Assembly (NCBI RefSeq): GCF_012034935.1
Contig: NZ_JAATEN010000012.1
Location: 62,001 to 126,000 of the forward strand
Reading direction: 5' to 3'
From: Streptomyces zingiberis
GTDB taxonomy: Bacteria > Actinomycetota > Actinomycetes > Streptomycetales > Streptomycetaceae
Length of the DNA stretch: 64,000 nucleotides
Shown: positions 7,949-16,564 of the stretch, piece by piece
Position numbering within the stretch: the stretch's first letter is position 1
How the letters are laid out: every line of letters begins with the position of its first letter
The notes under the pieces: model-generated
Databases searched by the model: none
Told to the model about the DNA's origin: nothing
The model's input: only the letters and a program-made list of their open reading frames with translations
Program-made: the position numbers and the translations under genes

Positions 7949-9541
7949 TCAGCGCTCGGGAGCGCCGTCCACCAGGCGCGGGAGGCCCAGCGGGTTGTCG
8001 TCCCGCAGCTCCGGCGGGAGCAGGGCGGGCGGCGTGTTCTGGTAGGCCACGGGGCGCAGCCACCGCTCGACGGCGGTGGCGCCGACCGAGGTGGACGTGG
8101 AGGTGGTGGCCGGGTACGGACCGCCGTGGTGCTGCGCGGGGGCCACGGCGACGCCGGTGGGCCAGCCGTTGACCAGCAGCCGGCCGGCCAGCGGGGTGAG
8201 CCCGGCGAGCAGCCGCGCCCCGGTGCCGTCCTCCTCCGCCGCCTCCCGCTCGCCGACATGGACGGTGGCGGTGAGGTTGCCCGGCAGCCGGTCCAGCACG
8301 GCGAGCACCTCGTCCTCGCCGGTGTAGCGGGCGACGACGGTGACCGGGCCGAAGCACTCCTCCAGCAGCAGTTCGTGGCCCTCCCCGCCATCCCCGCCGT
8401 TCCCGCCGTCCCCGCCCGTCCCGCCGTCGCCGGCCTTGCCGCCCTCTTCGGCGAGACGGGCCGCGGGCACGGTGAGGAATCCGGCGCTCACGGCCAGCTC
8501 ACCGCTGCCGCCGGGGGTCACCGGGCTCTCCACCTCGGGCAGTCCGAGCCGTTCGCGGACCCCGGCGACGAAGTTGTCCCGCATCCGGGAGTCCAGCAGC
8601 ACCCCGGGGTCGGTGGCGCTGACGGCGTCGGTGAGCGCGTCCAGCAGCCGGTCGCCGGCCTCGCCGGCGGGGGCGAGCACCAGGCCGGGCTTGACGCAGA
8701 ACTGCCCGGTGCCGAGCGTCATGGAACCGGCGAGTCCGGAGCCGATCTCGGCGGCGCGTTCCTCGGCCGCGGCCTCGGTGACCACCACCGGGTTGAGGCT
8801 GCCCAGCTCACCGTGGAACGGGATCGGCACCGGGCGGGCCGCGGCGGCGTCGAACAGCGCCCGTCCGCCGCGCACCGAGCCGGTGAACCCGGCCGCGGCG
8901 ACCAGCGGGTGCCGCACCAGTTCGACCCCGGCGTCGAACCCGTGCACCAGCCCGACGACACCGGGCGGCAGCCCGTGGCGCTCGGCGGCCCGGCGCAGCA
9001 CGGAGGCGCAGAGCTCCGAGGTCGCCGGGTGGTCCGGGTGGGCCTTGACGACGACGGGGCAGCCGGCGGCGAGGGCGCTGGCGGTGTCACCGCCGGGCAC
9101 CGAGAAGGCGAGCGGGAAGTTGCTGGCCGCGTAGACGGCGACGACGCCGATCGGCACCTTGTAGCGGCGCAGGTCGGGTCGGGGTATGGGCTTCAGGTCC
9201 GGGTCCGGGCGGTCGATCATGACCCCGAGGAAGGCGCCCTCGTCGACCAGGTCCGCGAACGCCCGGAGCTGGTAGGTCGTCCGGGCCAGCTCACCGGTGA
9301 GCCGGCCGGGGCCGAGCGCGGTCTCCGCGTCGGATGCCTCGACGACCCGCTCCCCCGCCTCGTCCAGCAGGTCCGCGGCGGTGCGCAGGAAGGCGGCGCG
9401 CACGGCGCGGTCGGCGAGGGCGGGGCGCGCCGCGTGCGCCGCGCGGACGGCCTGGTCCACCTCCGCGGGCGTGGCCTCGGTGGCCACCTCCTCCCGGCGC
9501 TTCCCGGTCCGGGGATCGACGCTCCACACTGCTGTTGCCAC
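7949..9541 (-). CDS. aldehyde dehydrogenase, probable 2-oxoglutarate semialdehyde dehydrogenase
   Basis: A 530-aa NAD(P)+-dependent aldehyde dehydrogenase. Seen: catalytic cysteine C282 in GTGQFCVKPG, general-base glutamate E245 in FHGELGSLNPVVV, the cofactor segment SNFPLAFSVPGGDTASALAAGCPVVVKAHP, and a C-terminal ECFGPVTVV. The FCVKPGL context and overall layout fit the 2,5-dioxovalerate (ketoglutarate semialdehyde) subfamily, which finishes oxidative uronate and pentose pathways. Neighbours support this reading (pectate lyase, sugar-acid dehydratase, DHDPS-like lyase). The GTG at 9541 has GGAGGGA 5 nt upstream (9547-9553). Odd: residues about 367-386 are a Gly/Asp-rich DGG repeat inserted before the C-terminal catalytic segment. 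Confidence 0.85.
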   Translation of the reverse strand: MATAVWSVDPRTGKRREEVATEATPAEVDQAVRAAHAARPALADRAVRAAFLRTAADLLDEAGERVVEASDAETALGPGRLTGELARTTYQLRAFADLVDEGAFLGVMIDRPDPDLKPIPRPDLRRYKVPIGVVAVYAASNFPLAFSVPGGDTASALAAGCPVVVKAHPDHPATSELCASVLRRAAERHGLPPGVVGLVHGFDAGVELVRHPLVAAAGFTGSVRGGRALFDAAAARPVPIPFHGELGSLNPVVVTEAAAEERAAEIGSGLAGSMTLGTGQFCVKPGLVLAPAGEAGDRLLDALTDAVSATDPGVLLDSRMRDNFVAGVRERLGLPEVESPVTPGGSGELAVSAGFLTVPAARLAEEGGKAGDGGTGGDGGNGGDGGEGHELLLEECFGPVTVVARYTGEDEVLAVLDRLPGNLTATVHVGEREAAEEDGTGARLLAGLTPLAGRLLVNGWPTGVAVAPAQHHGGPYPATTSTSTSVGATAVERWLRPVAYQNTPPALLPPELRDDNPLGLPRLVDGAPER

Positions 9542-9622
9542 CGCGGTCCCTCCGGTTCGTCCCGCCCGGTACCGTCCCCCGCCGCACCCCGTGCGCTCCG
9601 GGGAAGAGGCCAGTCTCGTTCG

Positions 9623-9652
9623 GGATGCTGAACACTGTCCTGGATACTGAAT
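9623..9652. promoter_or_regulatory. direct-repeat operator candidate before aldehyde dehydrogenase gene
   Basis: GGATGCTGAAC (9623-9633) and GGATACTGAAT (9642-9652) are direct repeats 19 bp apart in an AT-rich island about 80-110 nt upstream of the dehydrogenase start. The arrangement suggests a regulator bound on one DNA face, possibly one of the two GntR proteins encoded nearby. It also sits just downstream of the pectate lyase gene. Confidence 0.45.
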
Positions 9653-9839
9653 GCCGATCTGGGTTACGGACCCTATTTCCGGCGCCGGGAAGGGGTCAAG
9701 GCCGGCCGGTGCCCGTGGCGCCGCGCCGCCACCACGCCCCGCTCCCGGCCGCCCGGCCACCGCCCCGCCCGGGCCGGCCCCCCCGGGGGGCCGCCGCACG
9801 GCCCGGAACAGGCCGCGCGGCGGTACCGCTCCCCGGGGC

Positions 9840-11165
9840 TCAGCGCAGCCGGTGCGCCCCGGCCCCGCGCTCCACCAGCGCCGGGACCGCCGCCGGGTGA
9901 TCCACGCGCGGTCGCAGGACGGGCGTCCAGCCGGCGTCGTCGCCGAGGTGCTCCTCGGGCACCCCGGCGTTGTGGACGGCGAGCAGGTCCAGGGGACGGC
10001 CGCCCACGTAGTTGTTCCGCTCGGTCAGCGCCGTGCCCTTCCAGCTCTTGATCACCTTCGCCCGGTCCACGGAGGCGGGCAGGGTGAAGGCGTTGTGCTC
10101 GGCGACGAGCCGGGATTCGAAGCCGACGCCCCAGGCGTAGCCGTACTTCCCGGCGGATTCCCGCGTGGTGAGGTAGTGGTTGTTGTAGACGTCGACCTGG
10201 CCGAAGCGGACCCGGGGCGCCCGCTCCAGCACATCGCGGAAGAGGTTGTGGTGGAAGGTCACCCGCAGCCGGCCCCGGTCGGTGCCGCCCGCGCTGTCGC
10301 TGTTGCCGATCAGCAGGGTCTTGTCGTGGTCGGCGAAGACGTTCCAGGAGACGGTGACCAGGTCGGCGCCGCGCACGATGTCCAGCTCGCCGTCGTGCTG
10401 CTGGAAGATCCGGCCGAAGTAGTGGGGCTGTTCGGCGTCCGGGCGGCGGCCGTCGGTGAAGGTGTTGTGGTCCACCCAGACGTGGCGCGATCCGTGGACG
10501 ACGAGGTTGTCGTACTCGGAGTTCCAGTTGCCCGTGTCGCCGTCGGTGGGGTCCCACTGCGGGAAGCAGTCGTAGGCGTCCTCGAAGGTGACGCCCCGGA
10601 CGACGACGTTCTCCGCGCCCGTGACCTGGAGGCTGGCGCCGAGCAGCCGCGCGTCCTTCCCGGTCCCGAGGATGGTGGTGTTGGAGCCCACCGTGAGTTT
10701 GACGCGCTCGGCCTGGCGGGCGGCGGAGGCGGCGCGCGCCTCCTCCAGCGGGCCGGAGGGGTCCGCGTCGCCCCAGGTCTCCGGGTCGTAGGCGGCGAGG
10801 TAGCCGTCCAGGGTGTAGCCGTCGGTCGCGTAGTCCTCGCAGGTCAGGGGGTTCCCCGCGGGGTCGGTGTTGGCGTCGATCGGGCCGGCCACGCGGATGA
10901 TCTTGGGGGTGGGGTCGCCGTCGCCGAGGGCGGCGGCGAGCTCGGCCCGGGTGCGGACGGTGAAGACGTGGTCCGCGTCGGCCGCCGCGCCGCCGGTCGT
11001 ACCGCCCTCGGCCGATCCCCAGCCGTCACCGGCGGGCAGGACCGGACGGTCGCCGCGGCCGGCCGGCGGCCCCGCGGCCGAGGCGGGCAGGGCGGCGAGG
11101 CCGAGCAGGACGCCGCAGAGCGCCGCGGCGCCGGCCACTCGGGCGGGACGTGATCTCACGGGCAT
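9840..11165 (-). CDS. secreted pectate lyase, polysaccharide lyase family 1
   Basis: A 441-aa extracellular enzyme that cleaves de-esterified polygalacturonate by beta-elimination, normally with Ca2+. Seen: a Sec signal peptide (Arg-rich start, hydrophobic core, cleavage near LPASAAG at 30-31), then a right-handed beta-helix. The PL1 hallmarks are VWVDHNTF (229-236, D232/H233) and the catalytic-arginine segment LERAPRVRFG (313-322), with VSWNVFADHDKTLLIG (272-287) between them. No carbohydrate-binding module is attached. It lies 161 nt downstream of the sugar-binding protein of an ABC importer, which suggests the importer takes up its products. Confidence 0.92.
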   Translation of the reverse strand: MPVRSRPARVAGAAALCGVLLGLAALPASAAGPPAGRGDRPVLPAGDGWGSAEGGTTGGAAADADHVFTVRTRAELAAALGDGDPTPKIIRVAGPIDANTDPAGNPLTCEDYATDGYTLDGYLAAYDPETWGDADPSGPLEEARAASAARQAERVKLTVGSNTTILGTGKDARLLGASLQVTGAENVVVRGVTFEDAYDCFPQWDPTDGDTGNWNSEYDNLVVHGSRHVWVDHNTFTDGRRPDAEQPHYFGRIFQQHDGELDIVRGADLVTVSWNVFADHDKTLLIGNSDSAGGTDRGRLRVTFHHNLFRDVLERAPRVRFGQVDVYNNHYLTTRESAGKYGYAWGVGFESRLVAEHNAFTLPASVDRAKVIKSWKGTALTERNNYVGGRPLDLLAVHNAGVPEEHLGDDAGWTPVLRPRVDHPAAVPALVERGAGAHRLR

Positions 11166-11325
11166 GGGAACTCCTCAACGGGGGTGCGGGATCGTTCGGT
11201 TCGTGGCCGGGCCGGACGCGCGCGCGGCCCCGCCCGCCGCCGGCCCACCGCCGGGTCCCGGGCGCGGAGCCCGGCGGCGGTGCGGGTGGCAGCGGGGCCG
11301 CGGCGGCGGTTCCGCCGTCACGGGC

Positions 11326-12690
11326 TCACTCCTTCCGCTGCTCCTTCCACTCCGCCTGGGCCTCGTTGAGGTCCTTCGCGAGCCGGTCCGCGAACTCCTG
11401 GGCCGTCATCTCGCCGAGCAGCAGCTTCTGGAAGGCCGGCTCGTTGTCGGCCTTGCTGACGGAGTTCCAGTCGGGGAGGTAGTAGGGCAGCTGGACGGTC
11501 TTCGCCCGGGGGTCGTTGACGGCCTCCACGGCCGCCTTCACGGGGGCCGCCTCCTCGATCCACGCGTCGCCGGCGGCGTCGGTGTTGGACGGGATGGAGC
11601 CGGCCTCCTCGTTCCAGAGGCTGTTCATCTCGTGGGAGGCGGCGAACTCGATGAACTTCCAGGCCGCCGCCTTGTTGTCGCTGTCACGGAACAGGCCGAG
11701 CCCGTCGACCGGCTGAGAGGGGACGGTGCGCGGCGCGCCCTTCCGGGAGGGCGGCAGCGGAATGCCGGCGATCTTCTCCTCGCCGAACGCCTTCACATGG
11801 TCGGTGTAGGAGCCGAGGTTGTGCAGCAGCATCCCGATGTCGCCGCTGTCGAACTGGGCGACCATCTTGGTGAAGTCGTTGTTGAGGTCGGCGGCGGGGG
11901 TGGCCTTCTTGTACAGCCCGGCGTACCGCTCCAGCGCCTCGACGTTCTCCGGGGCGTTGACGGTGGTCTTGTCGCCCTTCCAGAAGGTGTCGACCCCCGA
12001 CTGGGCGTACATCATGTCGAGGGCCTGGGCGATGGAGCCGGCGCCGCCGCGGATGGTGAAGCCGAACCGGTTCCTCCCCTGGTCGCTGAGTTCCTCCGCC
12101 GCCTCGTAGAAGGCGTCCCAGTCCTCGGGGGCGTCGAGGCCGGCCTGGTCGAAGAGGTCCTCGCGGTACCACAGGACGCTCTGGTTGGCGGAGGTCGGCA
12201 CGGAGAACATCTCCTCGCCCTCGCCGCCCGCCGCCCGGACGCTCTCCACCATGCCCGGGGAGAGCTTGCCCTTCAGGGCGCCGGACTCGATCCGGTCGCC
12301 GACCGGCTCCAGCGCGTTCTGCGCCACCATGTTGGCCAGGTACGCGGTGCCGACGCCGCCGACGTCCGGCAGCCCCCCGCCGGCGATCGCCGTGTCGTAC
12401 TTCGACTGCACGTCGGTGATGGGCACCGGCACGTACTTCACCGTGATGTCCGGGTACTTCTTCTCGAACGCCGCGATGATCTTCTTCCAGACCGGGGTGC
12501 GGACGCCGCCGTTGTTGTCCCAGAACTCGATGGTGCCCTTGCCGTCCCCCTCTCCCCCGGCCGCCTCGCCGGAATCGCCCCCGCAGGCGCCGGCGGTGAG
12601 GGCGAGGGCGGTGACGAGGGCGACGGCCGCGGCCGGCCGGCGTATCGCTCGTCTTCCCGCGGTCCGTGTGCGGGGTGTGCGTGTCGTCAT
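11326..12690 (-). CDS. sugar ABC transporter substrate-binding lipoprotein
   Basis: A 454-aa extracellular solute-binding protein (family 1, sugar type) that would feed the permeases at 14217-16060. Seen: an Arg-rich signal peptide, a lipobox ending LTAGAC with lipidated C36, a Gly/Glu linker, then the mature fold starting GTIEFWDNNGG with PDVGGVGTAYLANMV, VPTSANQSVLWYREDLF and AWKFIEFAASHEMN as in other CUT1 binding proteins. The ATG at 12690 has AGGAG upstream. It follows the Gfo/Idh gene by 193 nt of G-rich repeats. Next to a pectate lyase, an oligogalacturonide or related ligand is likely but unproven. Confidence 0.9.
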   Translation of the reverse strand: MTTRTPRTRTAGRRAIRRPAAAVALVTALALTAGACGGDSGEAAGGEGDGKGTIEFWDNNGGVRTPVWKKIIAAFEKKYPDITVKYVPVPITDVQSKYDTAIAGGGLPDVGGVGTAYLANMVAQNALEPVGDRIESGALKGKLSPGMVESVRAAGGEGEEMFSVPTSANQSVLWYREDLFDQAGLDAPEDWDAFYEAAEELSDQGRNRFGFTIRGGAGSIAQALDMMYAQSGVDTFWKGDKTTVNAPENVEALERYAGLYKKATPAADLNNDFTKMVAQFDSGDIGMLLHNLGSYTDHVKAFGEEKIAGIPLPPSRKGAPRTVPSQPVDGLGLFRDSDNKAAAWKFIEFAASHEMNSLWNEEAGSIPSNTDAAGDAWIEEAAPVKAAVEAVNDPRAKTVQLPYYLPDWNSVSKADNEPAFQKLLLGEMTAQEFADRLAKDLNEAQAEWKEQRKE

Positions 12691-12800
12691 GGTGTCGGCT
12701 CCTTGATCGGGACGTTCCCATCGGCGTTCACGGATGGTGAGGAAGGGGGTGCGCCGTCGCGGGTGCCGCCCGGAACGGCGCGGTGTCCCGCGGCGCGGGT

Positions 12801-12827
12801 GGCGCGGCGGGGGCGGCGCGGCGGGGG
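12801..12827. repeat. G-rich 14-bp-period repeat before binding-protein gene
   Basis: GGCGCGGCGGGGG occurs at 12801-12813 and 12815-12827 within a longer G-rich tract (about 12785-12850). It lies 110-165 nt upstream of the binding-protein start. G-runs on the plus strand could form quadruplex-like structure, or it may be slippage only. Confidence 0.5.
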
Positions 12828-12883
12828 TGGCGCGGGCGGCACGGCGCGGTGGGGTTCCCGCTGCCCGCCGGGGGCCGGGGGCG

Positions 12884-14161
12884 TCACGGCGTTCCCGGTC
12901 CTGCCTCGTCGCCCGCCGCCCGCGCCGGGGTGGGCGGCGCGGAGGGGGGTGAGGCCGGGGCCGGGGCGGCGGTGGCGGACACCGGCCCGGCCCAGGCGGC
13001 GCCGAGTTCGGAGAAGAGGGCGAGCCTCTCGGCACTCGCGGTGATCAGGCCGTCCACCCCCGGGATCACCCGGCGCCGGGCCGTGCCGCCGCTGCGCCAG
13101 GCCGGCCCCTCGGCGTGGTGCCAGGCGGTGTCCGGCAGCCGCAGCGGCGGCGGCGCGGTGCGGACCGCCTCCACCACGCGGGTGAACGCGCCGGTGCGCG
13201 CCACGGGGACGAGCAGCGGGGCGCCCGTGCGCACATGCGCGAGCAGGTTCTCCAGCAGATCGGTGCGTCCGTGGAGGGTCTCCTCCGGGGCCTGCCCGGC
13301 GCGCTGTACGAGCACCCGGTCGCGGGTGTACCAGAAGACGATCCGGCCGCGGTCGCCGTGGACGACCAGATAGGGGTCGGTGTTCCGTTCGGCGCAGAGG
13401 GTGACGGCCACGGTGACGGGGGTGGAGCGGGCGGTGGTGAGCCGCAGGCAGGTGGTGTCGTCGGCCTCGATGTCGTGGGCGCGGAACTGTTCCAGCTCGA
13501 TCGCGGTGACGTCCCCGGCCCGGTCGCTGCCGTCGATACGCAGCGCGGTGGCGACGGCGTGTGCGAGGGGGTTGGTGAGCACGCCGTCGACGACGTCCCG
13601 GCCGTCCAGGGTGCGCCGCCCCGCCCAGGGGGCGCGGCGGTAGTAGTCCTCGCCCCGCACCCAGGCCCCGGCGCCCCCGATGCCGCGCACCCGCCCGACG
13701 GCGCCGTCGGCGATCAGCTCCACGATGGCGTCCAGGGCGTGCGAGCCGAGCGACTGGAAACCGATCTGGCAGGCGGTGCCGGCCGCCTCGACCCCCTCGG
13801 CCAGCAGCCGGAACTCCTCGGCGGAGGGGGCGGGCGGCTTCTCCAGCAGCACGTGGGATCCGGCCCGGGCGGCGGCCAGCGCCAGGCCGGTGTGGGTGTG
13901 GATGGGGGTGCAGATGACGGTGACCGGGGCGCCGGTGCGGTCCAGCAGCCCGGTGAGGTCCGGGGACTGCACCACGTCCTCGAAGCCGTCGAGTTCCCGC
14001 GGCGAGAGCGGTTCCAGCTCGCAGACCCCGGCGAGCCGTAGCTGCCCGGCCCCGGCGAGCCGCCGCAGGTTGGCCAGGTGCCAGGCGCCGTGCCCGCGCG
14101 CGCCGGCCAGCACCACCGGTACCGGCCCGGCCGGCTGCCGTGCTCCGTCAACTGCCGTCAT
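12884..14161 (-). CDS. Gfo/Idh/MocA-family oxidoreductase
   Basis: A 425-aa NAD(P)-dependent sugar oxidoreductase. Seen: an N-terminal Rossmann region beginning VPVVLAGARGHGAWHLANL, the family E-K-P motif (LLEKPP, 106-111), the substrate-domain segment IGFQSLGSHALDAI, and DVVDGVLTNPLAHAVATAL containing the substrate-pocket histidine. The last 30 residues are Ala/Pro-rich. It lies 55 nt after the second permease gene and before the binding-protein gene, so it is part of the importer operon. It may oxidise or epimerise the imported sugar (for example act as a sugar 1-dehydrogenase). The substrate is not deducible. Confidence 0.85.
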   Translation of the reverse strand: MTAVDGARQPAGPVPVVLAGARGHGAWHLANLRRLAGAGQLRLAGVCELEPLSPRELDGFEDVVQSPDLTGLLDRTGAPVTVICTPIHTHTGLALAAARAGSHVLLEKPPAPSAEEFRLLAEGVEAAGTACQIGFQSLGSHALDAIVELIADGAVGRVRGIGGAGAWVRGEDYYRRAPWAGRRTLDGRDVVDGVLTNPLAHAVATALRIDGSDRAGDVTAIELEQFRAHDIEADDTTCLRLTTARSTPVTVAVTLCAERNTDPYLVVHGDRGRIVFWYTRDRVLVQRAGQAPEETLHGRTDLLENLLAHVRTGAPLLVPVARTGAFTRVVEAVRTAPPPLRLPDTAWHHAEGPAWRSGGTARRRVIPGVDGLITASAERLALFSELGAAWAGPVSATAAPAPASPPSAPPTPARAAGDEAGPGTP

Positions 14162-14216
14162 GTCTCTCCCGATTCCGTTCCCGGGCGGTGGGACGGCGGG
14201 CGTCCCGGCCCCCGTG

Positions 14217-15143
14217 TCAGCCCTTGACAGCCCCGGCGCTGAACCCCGCGACGAGCCACTTCTGGATGAAGGCGAAGACGATCACCACCGGCACCGCCGC
14301 GACGACGCCGCCCGCGGCCAGCGCGCCCAGATCGACGCTCTCCGCTCCGATGGTGTAGTTGAGGCCGACGGGGATCGTGTATTTCTCCTGCGAGCTGAGG
14401 AACATCAGCGCGAAGAGGAAGTGGTTCCAGCTGTGCACGAAGGCGAAGGAGCCCACCGCGATCAGTCCCGGCCGCAGCAGGGGCAGCACCACGGCACAGA
14501 AGGCCCGGAAGCGCCCGCAGCCGTCCACCCAGGCGGCCTCCTCCAGTTCGGGGGGCACGTTGCGGATGAAGCCGCTGATGAGGATGAGCGAGAGCGGCAG
14601 CTGGAAGACGGTCTCGGCGATCACCACGCTCCACAGCGAGTTGACCAGCCCCAGCTCCCGGAAGATCTCGAAGAGCGGCACCAGCATCAGCGCCCCGGGG
14701 ATGAACTGCGAGCAGAGCAGCGCCAGCAGGAAGCCGCCGCGGCCGCGGAACCGGAAGCGGGCCAGGGCGTAGCCGCCGGCCAGCGCCACGACCGTGGTCA
14801 TCAGCAGGGAGGCGATACCGACCAGCAGGCTGTTGCGGAAGAAGACCGCGAAGCCCAGTTCGTTCCAGACCTTGTCGAAGTGCACGGTGGTGGCGGGCCA
14901 GGGCACCAGGGAGGTCGACCCGGCCGGGCGCAGCGCGAACAGCAGCATCCAGTAGAACGGGATCAGGGTGAAGAGCAGGTAGAGCCCGAGAGGCAGATAG
15001 ATCTGCCAGCGCGGCGCCCGGTCCGCCACGCCGGGGCCACGGGCGGAGCCGCGGCGGCCACGGCCCGCGGGGGGCGCTCCCGCGGCGGCTGCGGAGGGGA
15101 GCTCGCCGGTGGCCGCGGAGGGGTCGGTGATGGCGGTGGTCAT
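14217..15143 (-). CDS. carbohydrate ABC transporter permease (MalG type)
   Basis: A 308-aa inner-membrane permease with about six transmembrane helices. It opens with a cytoplasmic Pro/Ala/Gly-rich segment (about 1-45), then IYLPLGLYLLFTLIPFYWMLLFAL. The EAA loop that contacts the ATPase is present as EEAAWVDGCGRFRAFCAVVLPLLRPGL. It ends in FIQKWLVAGFSAGAVKG, a classic MalG-type C-terminus. Its ATG (15143) overlaps the previous permease stop by 4 bp, so the two are translationally coupled. No ATPase gene is present; streptomycetes commonly share one MsiK-type ATPase between such importers. Confidence 0.93.
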   Translation of the reverse strand: MTTAITDPSAATGELPSAAAAGAPPAGRGRRGSARGPGVADRAPRWQIYLPLGLYLLFTLIPFYWMLLFALRPAGSTSLVPWPATTVHFDKVWNELGFAVFFRNSLLVGIASLLMTTVVALAGGYALARFRFRGRGGFLLALLCSQFIPGALMLVPLFEIFRELGLVNSLWSVVIAETVFQLPLSLILISGFIRNVPPELEEAAWVDGCGRFRAFCAVVLPLLRPGLIAVGSFAFVHSWNHFLFALMFLSSQEKYTIPVGLNYTIGAESVDLGALAAGGVVAAVPVVIVFAFIQKWLVAGFSAGAVKG

Positions 15144-16060
15144 GATCGTTCGCCCCCGAACTTGCTGAGCCGGAGATAGAGGATCGAGCAGAAGAGAAGG
15201 ATCACGAAGGCCACGGTGGTCAGCGCCGACGCGTAGCCGAAGTCGTGGCCTTCGATCCCGGTGTTGGCGACGTACAGCGGCAGGGTGGTGGTCGCCCCCG
15301 CGGGTCCGCCGCCGGTCAGGGTGTAGAGCAGATCGACGTTGTTGAACTCCCACACCGCGCGGAGCAGGGTGGAGAGGATGATCGCGTCCTTGAGGTGCGG
15401 CAGCGTGATGTGGAGGAACTGCCGCACCCGCCCGGCGCCGTCCACGGAGGCCGCCTCGTAGAGGTCCCGGGGGATGGATTGCAGGTCGGCGAGGATGAGG
15501 ATGGCGAAGAACGGCACCCCGCGCCAGAGTTCGGCGAGCACGGCGGCCCAGAAGACGGTGTCCGGGTCGGACAGCACGGAGGTGCCGTAGGAGCCGATGC
15601 CGGCGTCGGCGAGATAGCGGCTCACCCCGGTGGACGGGTTGTAGAGCAGGATCCAGATGGTGGTGGTCAGCACACCGGAGACGGCCCAGGGCGAGAAGAC
15701 CATCGCCCGGGAGAGGCCACGGCCGATGAAGCTCTGGTTGACGATCAGGGCCAGGGCGAGGCCGAAGACGAGCTGGAGGGAGACCTCCACACCGACCCAC
15801 CGGGCGCTGAAGACCAGGCTCTGCCAGAAGAGGTCGTCGGCGAGGAGCGCGGAGAAGTTGTCCAGCCCGGCGAAGCCGTTCCGCCAGGGCTTGGTGACGT
15901 TGTAGTGCTGCAGGCTGTAGTAGAGGACGCTGAGCATGGGGTAGGCGAGGAAGCCCGCCATGAGCAGCACGGCCGGTGAGATCAGCAGATACGGCAGCCG
16001 GGCCGGGCCGCCCGCCCGGCGGCCGGGCCTCCGGGGTTTCTTCGCCACGGCGAGGGCCAT
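15140..16060 (-). CDS. sugar ABC transporter permease (MalF type)
   Basis: A 306-aa inner-membrane permease pairing with the MalG-type subunit. Seen: a basic N-terminus (AKKPRRPGRRAGG), the first membrane helix LPYLLISPAVLLMAGFLAYPML, the GLDNFSALLAD periplasmic turn, and the EAA loop YEAASVDGAGRVRQFLHITLPHLKD. The ATG at 16060 is preceded by AGGAGAAGGAG. It is the first gene of a minus-strand operon permease-permease-Gfo/Idh-binding protein-pectate lyase. A LacI-type operator-like site lies 230 nt upstream. Confidence 0.93.
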   Translation of the reverse strand: MALAVAKKPRRPGRRAGGPARLPYLLISPAVLLMAGFLAYPMLSVLYYSLQHYNVTKPWRNGFAGLDNFSALLADDLFWQSLVFSARWVGVEVSLQLVFGLALALIVNQSFIGRGLSRAMVFSPWAVSGVLTTTIWILLYNPSTGVSRYLADAGIGSYGTSVLSDPDTVFWAAVLAELWRGVPFFAILILADLQSIPRDLYEAASVDGAGRVRQFLHITLPHLKDAIILSTLLRAVWEFNNVDLLYTLTGGGPAGATTTLPLYVANTGIEGHDFGYASALTTVAFVILLFCSILYLRLSKFGGERS

Positions 16061-16564
16061 GACTGCTCCTTCTCCTTGAGCGGGGCGGACGGGTGAGCGG
16101 TGGCCGCCGGTCGGGCGGCGGACCGTCACCGGGCGTGCCCGCCGCGGGTGTCGTCCGCCCGGGGTCGGTGCCGCGGGCGGTGCGGATGGTGCCGGTGGTT
16201 CGGATGGCGCGTGGTGCGGTTCGTTCGGGGTCCTGCCGGGGCCCGCGGGAGCCGGGGTATCCGGTCCCGCCGGCTCACCGGAGCCTCACTGCAAGCGCTT
16301 ACCAAGCGGCGAGCGAGCTGCCGTGCCGGACCGGGAGGACCCGGGGGGTGGTGCGGCAGCCCGGAGGTCCGGGGTGGTGCGGTGTCCCGCGTCCGCCGGA
16401 GCGCGGGCGCGGTGTGCGTGACCGCCGGCCGGGCCCCGGCCGGCCGCCCCGGCCAGGCGGCCGGAGCCGGGAGAGCCGGTGCCGTCCGTCGGATCGGTCC
16501 GGTCGGTCAGGTCAGGTCAGGCCAGGTCGGTGCGGTCGGTCGTCAGCGGCCGGAGGCGCGGGGT
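16061..16564. promoter_or_regulatory. promoter region of the importer operon
   Basis: This is about 500 nt without a gene, between the dehydratase gene and the first permease. It holds the LacI-type site at 16290-16303 and a run of GGTCAGGTCAGG-like pentamer repeats (about 16499-16545) directly after the dehydratase stop. I see no clear -10/-35 pair. Confidence 0.45.
16290..16303. promoter_or_regulatory. LacI-family operator-like site upstream of importer operon
   Basis: TGCAAGCGCTTACC contains the perfect palindrome AAGCGCTT (16293-16300) and resembles the TGNAAGCGCTTNCA class of LacI-family operators common before sugar operons. It lies about 230 nt upstream of the first permease start. 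A related site precedes udh at 22033. Confidence 0.6.

Noticed and set aside
9776..9792. GGCCCCCC-C-GGGGGGCC as a terminator for pectate lyase
   Set aside because: There is no usable loop, so the RNA hairpin would be poor; it could only act as a DNA palindrome and nothing else supports it.
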